A stretch of DNA of 64,000 nucleotides from positions 62,001 through 126,000 of the forward strand of contig JAGTQZ010000006.1 of assembly GCA_018396705.1 (NCBI GenBank). Reading direction: 5' to 3'. The stretch's first letter is position 1. Each line of letters opens with the position of its first letter. The translations under genes were made by a program, and so were the position numbers. The notes beneath the pieces are model-generated. The model had not been told where the DNA came from and did not search any database. It worked only from the letters and a program-made list of their open reading frames with translations. This document shows, one piece after another, positions 26,511 through 36,049 of this stretch. Origin of the DNA: Candidatus Bathyarchaeota archaeon (GTDB lineage Archaea; Thermoproteota; Bathyarchaeia; Bathyarchaeales; Bathycorpusculaceae).

Positions 26511-26585
26511 TTGTTCGAAGAGGAAGAAGAATGGGAAGAAGAAGATTGGGAAGAAGAGGAAGAGTGGGAAGAAGAGGAATGGTAA
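26511..26585 (+). CDS. 24-residue acidic Glu/Trp microprotein
   Basis: Twenty-four codons from TTG 26511 to TAA 26585. After Met-Phe every residue is Glu or Asp except Trp at 8, 13, 19 and 24, and the protein ends on Trp. Trp pairs are 11 residues apart, which would line them along one face of a helix. A textbook GGAGGTGA ribosome-binding site sits 6 bases upstream, and a promoter-like element lies about 50 bases upstream. GTG 26502 is an alternative start adding three residues. I know of no named family. The +1 frame encodes an Arg/Gly-rich shadow, which I reject. Function is unknown. Confidence 0.6.
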   Translation: MFEEEEEWEEEDWEEEEEWEEEEW

Positions 26586-26709
26586 AATCAAGCTTTTTAC
26601 CGCTTTCCCAGTTTCTTTATTATCCGAAAAGTTTTTAGTAGCATATTCATTTTGATTTTAGGGCCCAATAATTATCATCGGCAAAATTCGTTTAGTTGCT
26701 GGTTGAACC

Positions 26710-28512
26710 ATGACGCGGATAGCTGTGCTAGATTCGGACAAATGTAAGCCAAAACGCTGTGGTAAACAGTGTCATCGTTTCTGTCCTATGGTTAGGAGTC
26801 GCGTGGAAGCAATCCGCTTTGAAAATACAAAACTAGTAATTGTAGAAGCTTTATGCTCGGGATGTGGGATCTGCGTTAAAAAATGTCCATTCAACGCTAT
26901 ATCTATAGTAAATTTACCTGACGAGCTGGAAAAGGACTGTAGCCACCGCTTCGGCCCAAACACATTTAAGCTTTATAGACTTCCAACACCGTCACCAGGC
27001 ACAGTGTTAGGCTTGCTTGGCAAAAACGGTATTGGAAAGACAACGGCCTTGAAAATTCTCTCTGGCGAAATTAAGCTCAACCTTGGAAAATTTGAAAACC
27101 CGCCCAGCTGGGACGAGATAATACGATATTTCAGAGGCTCAACATTACAAGAGTATTTTCAAAGAATGAGTGAAGGCAAACTCAAAGTTGTGCATAAACC
27201 TCAATACGTAGATAAAATCCCAAGAGTTGTGTCCGGCAAAGTTGGCGAACTTATAGAAAAAGCAAATGAACGAGGCGCCATGCTAAACGCCATTGCGGAG
27301 CGGTTAGAGTTAAAGAAAATTTGGAATAGACCGTTAGAGGCTCTAAGTGGTGGCGAGCTTCAACGGGTTGCTATAGCGGTTGCCATATGCCGCGAAGCCG
27401 ATGTGTATCTTTTCGATGAGCCCTCAAGTTATTTGGACGTAAAACAGCGGCTTGAGGTTGCAAAAGCCATAAGAACATTGAAAAAAGAGAATAAAACCGT
27501 AATTGTGGCAGAACATGACCTTGCCATAATAGATTACCTTTCAGATCAAATATGCATATTCTACGGCGAGGCAGGTGTTTATGGCATAGTTTCCCATGTA
27601 CACGGCGTTCGAACAGGCATAAACATTTACCTTCAAGGTTATATCCCTGACGAAAATGTCCGCTTTAGAAAAGAAGCCATAATCTTCCATGAAAAACCAC
27701 CAACAATCAGTTTCGGTGGCGGAGAAACACTGCTAAGATGGAACAGCATAGAGAAAACCTATGAAGGATTCAAGCTTGTAGCTTACCCTGGTGAGATTAA
27801 GAAAGGTGAAATCATAGGAATTCTTGGACCTAATGGTATTGGAAAAACAACTTTCATAAAAATATTGGCGGGATTAGAGAAAACTGATGATGGAAAAGAG
27901 TTTAAAGAGTTGGAGGTAAGCTACAAACCTCAGTATATCTCAGCGGAATATCAGGGCACGGTGCAAGAGCTATTAATGAGCATAGCTAAAGAGGAATTTG
28001 GCTCAAGTTGGTACAAGGTTGAAATCCTTCAACCGCTTGGGCTAGAAAAGTTTCTAGATAGAAATGTTACTGAGCTAAGTGGTGGTGAACTGCAGAAAAC
28101 CGCCATAGCTGCATGTCTCTCAAGAAAAGCGGACCTCTACCTTTTAGACGAGCCCAGCGCCTACCTAGACGTGGAGGAGAGGCTCAATATGGCGCGCACT
28201 GTACGGAGAGTTGTGGAAGCCCGCGGTGCCACGGCCTTTGTGGTTGAACATGATGTGGTTGCCCAAGACTTCATCGCAGACCGTCTCATGGTTTTCATAG
28301 GAGAACCAGGTGTGAAAGGTTTTGCAAATCCGCCTACAAGCCTCAGAGAAGGGATGAACACATTCCTAAAAGAGATGAACGTGACCTTTAGAAGGGACCC
28401 TATAACGAAAAGGCCTCGCGTAAACAAGGAAGGCTCAAAGCTAGACAAGTACCAGAAGGAGATAGGAGAATACTATTATGTGCGAACCACAACTATAACA
28501 GAAGAAGAATAG
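26710..28512 (+). CDS. abce1: ABCE1/Rli1 ribosome-recycling ATPase
   Basis: Soluble twin-ATPase that splits ribosomes after termination together with aPelota or aRF1. The N-terminus has two Fe-S clusters: C-x4-C-x3-C-x3-C-P near 12-26 and C-x2-C-x2-C-x3-C-P near 49-60. NBD1 has Walker A GLLGKNGIGKTT at 101-112 and signature L-S-G-G-E-L. NBD2 has Walker A GILGPNGIGKTT near 371-382 and L-S-G-G-E-L near 457. The hinge and the 600-residue length are normal. Confidence 0.97.
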   Translation: MTRIAVLDSDKCKPKRCGKQCHRFCPMVRSRVEAIRFENTKLVIVEALCSGCGICVKKCPFNAISIVNLPDELEKDCSHRFGPNTFKLYRLPTPSPGTVLGLLGKNGIGKTTALKILSGEIKLNLGKFENPPSWDEIIRYFRGSTLQEYFQRMSEGKLKVVHKPQYVDKIPRVVSGKVGELIEKANERGAMLNAIAERLELKKIWNRPLEALSGGELQRVAIAVAICREADVYLFDEPSSYLDVKQRLEVAKAIRTLKKENKTVIVAEHDLAIIDYLSDQICIFYGEAGVYGIVSHVHGVRTGINIYLQGYIPDENVRFRKEAIIFHEKPPTISFGGGETLLRWNSIEKTYEGFKLVAYPGEIKKGEIIGILGPNGIGKTTFIKILAGLEKTDDGKEFKELEVSYKPQYISAEYQGTVQELLMSIAKEEFGSSWYKVEILQPLGLEKFLDRNVTELSGGELQKTAIAACLSRKADLYLLDEPSAYLDVEERLNMARTVRRVVEARGATAFVVEHDVVAQDFIADRLMVFIGEPGVKGFANPPTSLREGMNTFLKEMNVTFRRDPITKRPRVNKEGSKLDKYQKEIGEYYYVRTTTITEEE

Positions 28513-28777
28513 CGAGAAGAAAGAAATTGGAAAACTTGTGGAACGCATGTCCTAAACTATTTGGCTTTTCCGAAAGCGTCCAAAGTTAAAATACTCACGG
28601 CAAAAGTTAAAGACTTCAAAATAATCTTTGAAATTGTTAGGGTAAATTAGCCAAGGAAAACTCTGCCAGAGCTTTTTAAGAAATGAAGAATTCCAACCGG
28701 AACTGTATAGTTAAATTAATGTGTGTGCCGTGTATACGTAAAGGTGAAACTCACGAGAGGTGCTGGTGGAGGCTTAG

Positions 28778-30307
28778 GTGGCACAAGTAACGTTTGAAGA
28801 GATAAGCGCTTCAGATTTTTTCTACCGGAACCGAGACATAGCCGGGTTCACAAACCCAACAAGAGCGATTTTCGCCGCCATAAGGGAGCTTGTTGAAAAC
28901 TCTTTGGATGCTGCTGAAAGTCTCAAGATACCGCCAGACATATATGTAAGGCTCTCTTTTGAAGGGGAAGCCAGCCAAGAAACCCAGATCTACAAGTTGA
29001 GGGTTGAAGACAACGGTTGCGGCATCCCACCGCGACATATTCCCTCAGCTTTTGGACAAGTGCTTTACGGTTCAAAATATAAGTTAAAACAGCAGAGAGG
29101 CACCTTCGGCCTAGGTGGCAAAATGGCCATCTTATACGGGCAGATAACAACCCACCAACCTGCCACCATAATTTCAAGCACTAGCCCGTCTTCCAAAATT
29201 TACATGTATAAACTCATGATTGATATTCAGCGGAACCGTCCGATAATTCTTGACCGCAAGGTTTTCTTGAACAAGGAAGGGTGGCGAGGAACCGTCGTCG
29301 AATTCAGCCTCGAAGGCGACTACTTAAGGGCCATGCCGAAAATTTTGGAGTATTTCAAGCAAACAGCCATGGTGAACCCCTATGCTAACATAACCTTTGT
29401 GGATCCTAAAGGTAGATTATACAAGTTTATAAGGGCAACCACTCTTATGCCAGATCCGCCTAAAGAGACGCTACCTCACCCCTACGGTGTTGATGTGGAG
29501 CTTCTTCAGCGTCTTATACAGGTTACGCCATACAACAACATGCTGGAGTTTTTGAAGAACCATTTCCACCGTGTTGGCGAAGTGACAGCTAAAAAGTTTC
29601 TTGAATTCAGTGGAATAAGCCCAACCAAAAACCCGAAGAAGCTTTCCCATGAAGAAGTTGTCAGATTAATGCAAATGTTAAAAAAGTTTAAGGAGTTTCT
29701 GCCACCAGATGCAAGTTGTCTTTCACCACTTGGAGAGGAACTACTTAAAACTGGTGTTCTTAAAGAGTTGAAGCCAGAGTTTGTGGCGGTTCACCAAAGG
29801 AAACCAGCCACCTATGCTGGACATCCATTTATCGTCGAAGTGGCAATAGCCTATGGTGGAGAAATTCCTCAACGGAACGGGTTCGTGATATACCGTTTTG
29901 CCAACCGGATACCACTGCTTTATGATGAGGCAAGCGACGTATCTGTGAAAGTTATAAACGCCATGAACTGGCGTCGCTATAAGGTTTCGCCAGACATGCC
30001 AATAGCCATAGTAGTGCACATTTGCAGCACAAAAGTGCCTTACAAAACCGTTGGAAAAGAGTTCATTGCCGACAGACCGGAAGTCAGACGGGAAATAGCT
30101 AATGGATTGCGAGAAGTTGCGCGGCAACTTCAACGCTTTTTAACACGGAGGGAACATGTTGACAGAGAACGCAAACGTCTCGGGATCTTCAGTAAATACT
30201 TGCCCAGAATCGCCGAGTTTTCAACGCGACTAGCTGGAAAGGAGAAACCTCCAGATATTGAGAGGCTTTTAAGGAGTGTGAGAAGATTTGGAGCCGAAGG
30301 AGTTTAA
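28778..30307 (+). CDS. top6B: DNA topoisomerase VI subunit B
   Basis: GHKL ATPase subunit of the type IIB topoisomerase. The Bergerat fold shows E-L-V-E-N-S-L-D-A-A near residue 37-46, D-N-G-C-G-I near 80 and G-x-F-G-L-G-G-K near 108-115. An H2TH domain follows near 230-300, then the transducer domain. GTG 28778 has a GGTGGAGG site eight bases upstream. It overlaps top6A by 20 bases. Confidence 0.96.
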   Translation: MAQVTFEEISASDFFYRNRDIAGFTNPTRAIFAAIRELVENSLDAAESLKIPPDIYVRLSFEGEASQETQIYKLRVEDNGCGIPPRHIPSAFGQVLYGSKYKLKQQRGTFGLGGKMAILYGQITTHQPATIISSTSPSSKIYMYKLMIDIQRNRPIILDRKVFLNKEGWRGTVVEFSLEGDYLRAMPKILEYFKQTAMVNPYANITFVDPKGRLYKFIRATTLMPDPPKETLPHPYGVDVELLQRLIQVTPYNNMLEFLKNHFHRVGEVTAKKFLEFSGISPTKNPKKLSHEEVVRLMQMLKKFKEFLPPDASCLSPLGEELLKTGVLKELKPEFVAVHQRKPATYAGHPFIVEVAIAYGGEIPQRNGFVIYRFANRIPLLYDEASDVSVKVINAMNWRRYKVSPDMPIAIVVHICSTKVPYKTVGKEFIADRPEVRREIANGLREVARQLQRFLTRREHVDRERKRLGIFSKYLPRIAEFSTRLAGKEKPPDIERLLRSVRRFGAEGV

Positions 30308-31379
30308 AAGTATAACCGAGAGGCGGAAAGAGGTTTTAGCCAGTCTTGAAAACCTTGGACTCCGAATATACAATCAAATGGAAAGTGGATTTTTCCCATC
30401 CATAGAAATGCCAAGCCGCTCAACTGAAAACATTTACTACGATCCAAAGTTCCGACAGTTCATTTTAGGTGACAAGAAGGTTAGGCGAAGCACACGCAAT
30501 ATCCGCCATTTGAAGCCTTTTGCCCAGCTTGTTTGGACAGCCCTTTTCTCTTATGAGCTCACGTCACAACGGAAAACTTCCACACTTAGAGATGTTTACT
30601 ATTCGGCGCAAGCCTACGAAATGACATTCAAAGACCAGCAGGAATCAAACAACATTATAACTGATCTAGAAACAGTCCTCGGCTTTTCACGGGAAGACTT
30701 CAACATTTTTCCGGAGGAACGCTCAGCAGTTTTCGGCGATCTAACAATACGCTATACAGTGCCGGGTTACGAAGGTAAGACGTTGAACCTAACGTCGCAC
30801 CCAGACGGTGTCATGATTGGACCAGCGTTAACTTCAGCAGAGTTTGTGGAAACGTCAGCTGATAAGGTTATAGCCATCGAGAAAGGCGGCTTGTTCACGC
30901 GGTTTATAGAGGAGAACGTGCATAAAAAGTTCAATGCTATTCTTGTGCTTACGGCGGGGCAAGCGCCTAGGGCAACACGCCACTTTATCAGGAGGCTGAA
31001 CCGTGAACTTGGTTTGCCAGTCTACATTTTCACTGACGGTGATCCTTGGGGAATGCACATAGCTATGGTGATAATCTCCGGTTCGGCCAACGCTGCCCAC
31101 CTAAGGGACTTAACAACGCCTGATGCCAAATGGAGCGGTGTGTGGGCAACGGACATTGTCAAATACAAGCTGCCCACAGACCCGCTGGACGAGATTGACA
31201 TGAAGAGGCTTTATGAACTGCAAAAAGATCCCCGCTACAAGGAGGACCCCCTATGGCAAAGGGAAATAAAAACCTTCATGAAGATTAAGCGTAAAGCCGA
31301 ACAGGAAGCTTTTAGCCGCTATGGACTAACCTACATTGTAGACGAGTATCTGCCAGCAAAACTTGAAGAAACAAAATAG
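30288..31379 (+). CDS. top6A: DNA topoisomerase VI subunit A (Spo11-like)
   Basis: DNA-cleaving subunit, homologous to Spo11. The catalytic Tyr is one of Y104-Y105 in T-L-R-D-V-Y-Y-S. The Toprim domain has I-A-I-E-K-G-G near 199-205 and the metal-binding F-T-D-G-D-P-W-G near 251-258. The start is TTG inside the 3' end of top6B. Confidence 0.96.
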   Translation: MEPKEFKSITERRKEVLASLENLGLRIYNQMESGFFPSIEMPSRSTENIYYDPKFRQFILGDKKVRRSTRNIRHLKPFAQLVWTALFSYELTSQRKTSTLRDVYYSAQAYEMTFKDQQESNNIITDLETVLGFSREDFNIFPEERSAVFGDLTIRYTVPGYEGKTLNLTSHPDGVMIGPALTSAEFVETSADKVIAIEKGGLFTRFIEENVHKKFNAILVLTAGQAPRATRHFIRRLNRELGLPVYIFTDGDPWGMHIAMVIISGSANAAHLRDLTTPDAKWSGVWATDIVKYKLPTDPLDEIDMKRLYELQKDPRYKEDPLWQREIKTFMKIKRKAEQEAFSRYGLTYIVDEYLPAKLEETK

Positions 31380-31449
31380 ATAGGGAAATTTAAAATAATT
31401 CCATTTTCATGTTATTATAGCAACGCCAGCGTGTTAAGGCGGAAAACGC

Positions 31450-31647
31450 ATGAGCGAAGAGGGCGTATTTGGAATAACAGCGGCTGAAAAATTCTTTGGA
31501 CTAATCCTTATAATAGTAGGTGCATTGACCCTTTACTTCACACTGACAAGTGCCCAAGCTCTGAGCATTTACGCTGGATTATTTGGCTTCCTAAGCTTCA
31601 TAATACTTGCAGTAGGGTTCTTCCTTCTAATCACAAAGGCTGATTAG
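31450..31647 (+). CDS. Small two-helix membrane protein
   Basis: The protein has 65 residues and two hydrophobic helices (about 14-34 and 38-60). The family is not recognised. ATG follows a GGCGGAAAA stretch. It is a stand-alone gene between top6A and aIF5B. Confidence 0.6.
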   Translation: MSEEGVFGITAAEKFFGLILIIVGALTLYFTLTSAQALSIYAGLFGFLSFIILAVGFFLLITKAD

Positions 31648-31738
31648 CACCTTCTATTCTTCCACAAAACAGTATTTTTAAGAGTAGGTTTATTAATTTG
31701 AAAGATGGCTTGTTGCTGTTTGTTTAGAGGAGGCAACC

Positions 31739-33520
31739 ATGTCCATTAGGCAGCCGATTGTGTGCGTCCTTGGGCATGTGGATACTGGTAAGACTTTACT
31801 TTTGGATAAGATTCGCAAAACAAGCGTTCAAGCCCGTGAGGCTGGCGGCATGACGCAGCACATCGGTGCCAGCTTTTTTCCTGTTGAGACTTTAAAGCAG
31901 ATGATTGGCCCGCTTTTATCGACAATTAAGGGTGAAATTGAAATTCCAGGTTTGCTTGTGATTGACACACCGGGACATGAAGCTTTCACTAACCTGCGGA
32001 AACGAGGCGGCAGCGTAGCAGATATTGCCATCCTCGTAATCGACGTGCTCCGCGGCTTTGAAGCGCAAACCTACGAGTGCATCGAAATTTTAAAGGCGCG
32101 TAAAACGCCTTTTCTTGTAGCAGCCAATAAGATCGACCGAATACCCGGCTGGAATTCTTATCCGGACACACCGTTCCTTAAAAGTTATCAGCTGCAAGAC
32201 AAGTACGTACAAGAGGATTTGGACAACCGCCTATACGAAATAATTGGAACATTCTCACGTTTAGGTTTTAGGGCTGACCGTTTCGACCGCATAAAAGACT
32301 TTACAAGAACCGTGGCAATTGTGCCGACAAGCGCCAAAACAGGTGAGGGAATCGTTGAGCTTCTGGCAGTTCTGGTGGGTTTAACACAACAATATCTTAA
32401 GAAACGTTTACAGACCACAGCAGGTCCAGCTAAAGGCACCGTTTTAGAGGTTAAAGAAGAACCTGGACTTGGATTAACCCTTAACACAATCATTTATGAT
32501 GGAACATTAAAAAAAGACGATCTAATTGTTGTGGGTGGAAAGGAAAAACCTATAACAACACGGGTTAGAGCCATTTTGGTTCCTAAACCGCTTGATGAGA
32601 TTAGAGACCCCAGAGACAAGTTTTCATCAGTTGAGTCTGTTTCAGCAGCAGCTGGAGTTAAAATCGTCGCATCGGACTTGGAAGGCGCTGTGGCTGGTGC
32701 ACCATTATACGCCGTTCCTGAGGGAGAAAAACCCGAGAAATACGTGAAGCTAATTTTCGAAGAAATCGAAAAAATTAGGATTACAACCGACGTAAACGGC
32801 ATTATTCTTAAAGCTGACACACTGGGCTCTTTGGAGGCCATAGCCGAAAACTTGAGACGCAACGGCGTGCCGATTCGCTTGGCAGACATTGGCGACGTCT
32901 CTAAGAGGGATGTCACAGAAGCCGCCATTGTAAAAGAGCAAGAGCCATTATACGGTGCAATTTTAGCTTTTAACGTTAAAATTTTGCCGGATGCTGAAGA
33001 AGAAGCAAGAAATACTGGTGTACAAATTTTTAAGGAGAAAATAATTTATCACTTGATAGATAATTATATTTCTTGGCTTAAAGCCCAACAAGAAGCCAAA
33101 CTTACTGCTGAATTTGAAAAACTAGTTAAACCTGGGAAAATCCGTATTTTGGAAGGGTATGTTTTCAGAAAAGCAAAACCAGCTATTGTAGGTGTTGAGA
33201 TTTTGGCTGGGAGAATTAGGCCCAAATACAGCCTAATAAGGGCTGAAAACGGAGAGGACGTGGGTGAAATACAACAAATTCAAGAAAAAGGCAAAGCGCT
33301 ATCAGAAGCCAAACAAGGTATGCAAGTAGCAATAAGCCTAGACAAACCGATAGTTGGAAGACACATCTTCGAAAAAGACCTACTGTATGTTAAAATACCG
33401 GAATCTCACGCCAAAGTTCTGTTAAAAGAGTTCATGGAAAGATTAACACCAGATGAACAGGAAGCATTAAACGAGTATGTCAACATTATGCGAAGGAGAA
33501 CACCATTTTGGGCAGCGTAG
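31739..33520 (+). CDS. infB: Translation initiation factor aIF5B
   Basis: GTPase promoting subunit joining, orthologous to eIF5B/IF2. G1 is GHVDTGKT near residue 12-19, G3 D-T-P-G-H near 77-81 and G4 N-K-I-D near 131-134. Domains II, III and IV follow, and the 593-residue length matches archaeal aIF5B without the long eukaryotic N-terminus. No intein is present. An AGGAGG-like site precedes the start. Confidence 0.97.
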   Translation: MSIRQPIVCVLGHVDTGKTLLLDKIRKTSVQAREAGGMTQHIGASFFPVETLKQMIGPLLSTIKGEIEIPGLLVIDTPGHEAFTNLRKRGGSVADIAILVIDVLRGFEAQTYECIEILKARKTPFLVAANKIDRIPGWNSYPDTPFLKSYQLQDKYVQEDLDNRLYEIIGTFSRLGFRADRFDRIKDFTRTVAIVPTSAKTGEGIVELLAVLVGLTQQYLKKRLQTTAGPAKGTVLEVKEEPGLGLTLNTIIYDGTLKKDDLIVVGGKEKPITTRVRAILVPKPLDEIRDPRDKFSSVESVSAAAGVKIVASDLEGAVAGAPLYAVPEGEKPEKYVKLIFEEIEKIRITTDVNGIILKADTLGSLEAIAENLRRNGVPIRLADIGDVSKRDVTEAAIVKEQEPLYGAILAFNVKILPDAEEEARNTGVQIFKEKIIYHLIDNYISWLKAQQEAKLTAEFEKLVKPGKIRILEGYVFRKAKPAIVGVEILAGRIRPKYSLIRAENGEDVGEIQQIQEKGKALSEAKQGMQVAISLDKPIVGRHIFEKDLLYVKIPESHAKVLLKEFMERLTPDEQEALNEYVNIMRRRTPFWAA

Positions 33521-33622
33521 GCCTCTAACTCCATCATACTAAAAAGAGTTTCTGGTTGTTAATTATTTTGAGTAAACAAAATTTATTAAGTGTCACGATT
33601 AAAGACACCTAAGGTGACAAAA

Positions 33623-33928
33623 ATGGGGGGACCCTCAGAACGAGAATATCGAGAAAAATTGGATAGGATAAAACAGAAACTAGAAAAAAAAGTAAAGGAT
33701 GTAAAGAGTCAAGTTGAGAAAATAGAAAAGGCGAAGGTTGACCTGCTAAAAAAGGTCAAGGAAATGAAGCATGACGCAGAGCGTGAAATATCGAAAATAG
33801 AGGAGGAAATATCAAAGTCAAAGGATTTGGCTCCAGAATCTAAGAGTAGGCTCCGCATAGAAATTGACGCGGTTAAGAACGAGGCGCGAAGGCGATATTC
33901 CGAATTAGAAGCTATCATAACGCCTTAA
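33623..33928 (+). CDS. Coiled-coil protein
   Basis: About 101 highly charged residues, almost entirely one or two long coiled-coil helices (Lys/Glu/Ile/Val heptads from about 8 to 95). ATG 33623 follows an AAGGTGA site. The in-frame GTG at 33590 would lie within the promoter just after an A/T-rich TATTA element. Family and partner are not recognised. Confidence 0.6.
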   Translation: MGGPSEREYREKLDRIKQKLEKKVKDVKSQVEKIEKAKVDLLKKVKEMKHDAEREISKIEEEISKSKDLAPESKSRLRIEIDAVKNEARRRYSELEAIITP

Positions 33929-33946
33929 TAAAGGCTCGGCTATGAA

Positions 33947-34357
33947 ATGAAGAGAATTCTTCGAAAGCAGAAGTCGACATATATTGTCGGCATATTTCTC
34001 TGCCTGCTCGGTATAACTGCACTCATAGTAGCGTTGTGGAAAATATGCCCCAAATTCTCTACAAGCCAAAATCTCCTATCAACATTTTTATCGCTTCTCT
34101 GGACAGAAAACATAAACGTTGGCAACTTAATTGAGTTAAAACTTGTATACCTCGTCATTTTCGGAGATATCGCACTTGTTTTTGGTTTTATTCTATGGTT
34201 GCTAAGTCGCCAATGGCTAATTGTGCCTGGAAAAACTGTGTGGTATCAGTGCCCATTCTGCAAAAAGAGGTGGAAAGCTGTCGGAGACAAGGCGCTGATA
34301 CACTGTCCACACTGTCGACAACTAGTGCATCCAAGAATCGCTGAAGGAGAATATTAA
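33947..34357 (+). CDS. Membrane protein with C-terminal zinc ribbon
   Basis: The protein has 136 residues with two hydrophobic helices (about 12-32 and 67-86). A C-terminal zinc ribbon carries C-P-F-C near 103-106 and C-P-H-C near 120-123. It is probably anchored with the ribbon in the cytoplasm. It starts 18 bases after the coiled-coil gene, suggesting one transcript. Function is unknown. Confidence 0.7.
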   Translation: MKRILRKQKSTYIVGIFLCLLGITALIVALWKICPKFSTSQNLLSTFLSLLWTENINVGNLIELKLVYLVIFGDIALVFGFILWLLSRQWLIVPGKTVWYQCPFCKKRWKAVGDKALIHCPHCRQLVHPRIAEGEY

Positions 34358-34439
34358 ACGCGCTTTAAGGAATGATTTCTCGACGTCAACGATAAACTTC
34401 ATAAATTCAAATCGGCGCCATCATTTTCACCAAAAGATC

Positions 34440-34503
34440 ATCCGACAAATTTAAATAATTCCTCGGATAGAGGATACTTCTGCGTGCGATTGAAATGTCG
34501 GAT
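34440..34503. promoter_or_regulatory. Dyad around the TATA box of the HTH-Fae-Hps gene
   Basis: ATCCGA (34440-34445) and TCGGAT (34463-34468) form a perfect inverted repeat spanning the TATA element AATTTAAATAATT (34447-34459). A second TCGGATA copy begins at 34498, directly after the start codon, 35 bases from the first. A repressor bound here would block TBP/TFB. The encoded HTH domain is an obvious candidate ligand. Confidence 0.5.
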
Positions 34504-35952
34504 AAAGATATTAAAAAACCCGAGTCTAAAGAAGAATTCCTCAAAATATTGACGGAGGCCGCAAAAAAAGAAGTAGAAACCCGCAGTTTTTTGTCGGGAA
34601 AACCTGCTAAGCCAACCATTTCAGGCACAGCCAAAATGCTTGGAATTCACAGAGATACCCTTTATTCTTGGCTCAAAGAGTTTAATGTCGATTTCGAGAA
34701 GGTAACGGAGAACATTTCCGTGATTATCGCACCGGAAACCCGACAACCCTCTAAGGGATATACATATCTCATCGGCGAGGCTTTTGTCGGAGAGGGCAAT
34801 GAGGTGGCACACATAGACTTGCTAATAGGCGATAAAGATGGGCCTGTGGGAGAGGCCTTTGCGAATGGTTTAGCCCACCTTTCCATGGGGCACACGCCTC
34901 TTTTGGCGGTCATTAGGCCAAACCTTCCGCCTAAACCTCACACTTTGCTAGTGCCAAAGGTTACTGTGAGCAATTTAGAGGACGCAAATAAAATCTTTGG
35001 TCCAGCGCAAGCTGCTGTGGCTAAGGCCATCGCAGATGCGGTAGAGGAGGGGATAATTCCAAAAGACAAGGTAGATGACTGGGTTGTGGTTTGCAGCGTT
35101 TTTGTCCACCCTAAAGCAAGCGACTATAGGAAAATATATCACTACAATTACAGCGCGACAAAATTGGCCTTGAAAAGAGCCATTGCAAAGTATCCTTCGC
35201 TTGAAAAATTATTTTACGATAAGGATCGAGCTAAACATCCAATGTTAGGTTACAGAGTGCCACGTCTTTGGAGACCACCATACTTGCAGATTTCCCTTGA
35301 CATACCTGACTTAGAAAGGACAAAGAAGATTATATCGCAGATCCCAAGAAGCGACAGAATAATATTGGAAGCAGGCACACCGCTTATAAAGCGTTATGGG
35401 GCAAAAGTTATAAGCGATCTACGTGAAGTAGCCAAGGACATATTCATTATCGCAGACCTTAAAACTCTCGACGTTGGAAAAGTCGAGGTAGACATCGCCT
35501 ATGAGGAAACAGCTGACGGGGTAATAGCAGCTGGCTTAGCTCCAATAGAAACCCTCGACGCTTTTATATACGAGGCTAAAAGACTTGGAATTTACGCTGC
35601 CATAGACATGCTAAATGTGGAGGATCCCGTAAAAAAGCTTAAAGCGCTTAAAGATTTCCCAGACATTGTTATAATCCACCGCGGAATAGATCAGGAAACT
35701 GGAAGAACTATAGGTCTAGAGCTAATCCAAGAGCTGAAGGAAGCCTTTAAGGACAAAAAGTTTCTAGTGGCTGTAGCAGGAGGCATAATTCCGGAAACGG
35801 CAAAAGAGGCGCTGGAAAAAGGCGCAGATATAATAGTGGTAGGACGCTACGTTACACAGTCCAAGGATATTGAGAGATCCGTGAGAGAATTCCTAGAATT
35901 AACACCGGAGATGCGGGAGGACATAGACGTTTACAGGGTACATGTAGAATAA
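34495..35952 (+). CDS. fae-hps: HTH-Fae-Hps: formaldehyde-activating enzyme/3-hexulose-6-phosphate synthase with N-terminal HTH
   Basis: Three-part protein of 485 residues. Residues about 40-66 form a Fis-like helix-turn-helix: [15 protein letters not shown]. Residues about 88-255 are Fae, condensing formaldehyde with tetrahydromethanopterin, with the conserved His in A-H-I-D-L-L-I-G-D near 107. Residues about 262-485 are 3-hexulose-6-phosphate synthase (D-L-K-T-L-D, V-A-G-G-I). Fae-Hps fusions are known in archaea and feed pentose synthesis by the reverse RuMP route while capturing formaldehyde. The added HTH is unusual and, with the promoter dyad, suggests self-regulation. Confidence 0.92.
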   Translation: MSDKDIKKPESKEEFLKILTEAAKKEVETRSFLSGKPAKPTISGTAKMLGIHRDTLYSWLKEFNVDFEKVTENISVIIAPETRQPSKGYTYLIGEAFVGEGNEVAHIDLLIGDKDGPVGEAFANGLAHLSMGHTPLLAVIRPNLPPKPHTLLVPKVTVSNLEDANKIFGPAQAAVAKAIADAVEEGIIPKDKVDDWVVVCSVFVHPKASDYRKIYHYNYSATKLALKRAIAKYPSLEKLFYDKDRAKHPMLGYRVPRLWRPPYLQISLDIPDLERTKKIISQIPRSDRIILEAGTPLIKRYGAKVISDLREVAKDIFIIADLKTLDVGKVEVDIAYEETADGVIAAGLAPIETLDAFIYEAKRLGIYAAIDMLNVEDPVKKLKALKDFPDIVIIHRGIDQETGRTIGLELIQELKEAFKDKKFLVAVAGGIIPETAKEALEKGADIIVVGRYVTQSKDIERSVREFLELTPEMREDIDVYRVHVE

Positions 35953-36049
35953 ACTCTTTCTTCTCTTTTCACTATCTATAGAAAGGGCCTCATAACCCTT
36001 AATAGTTAGTTATTAAACTTTCATATTCACCCTAGGAGAGTACCAGTAC

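Noticed and set aside
26450-26638. 62-residue Arg/Gly-rich ORF
   Set aside because: It is the frame-shifted shadow of the Glu/Trp microprotein; the Arg run comes from GAA/GAG repeats read one base off, and it lacks a ribosome-binding site.
28513-28682. Possible RNA gene between ABCE1 and top6B
   Set aside because: No stable stem or conserved RNA motif is apparent; it is A/T-rich and probably only promoter and 3' end.
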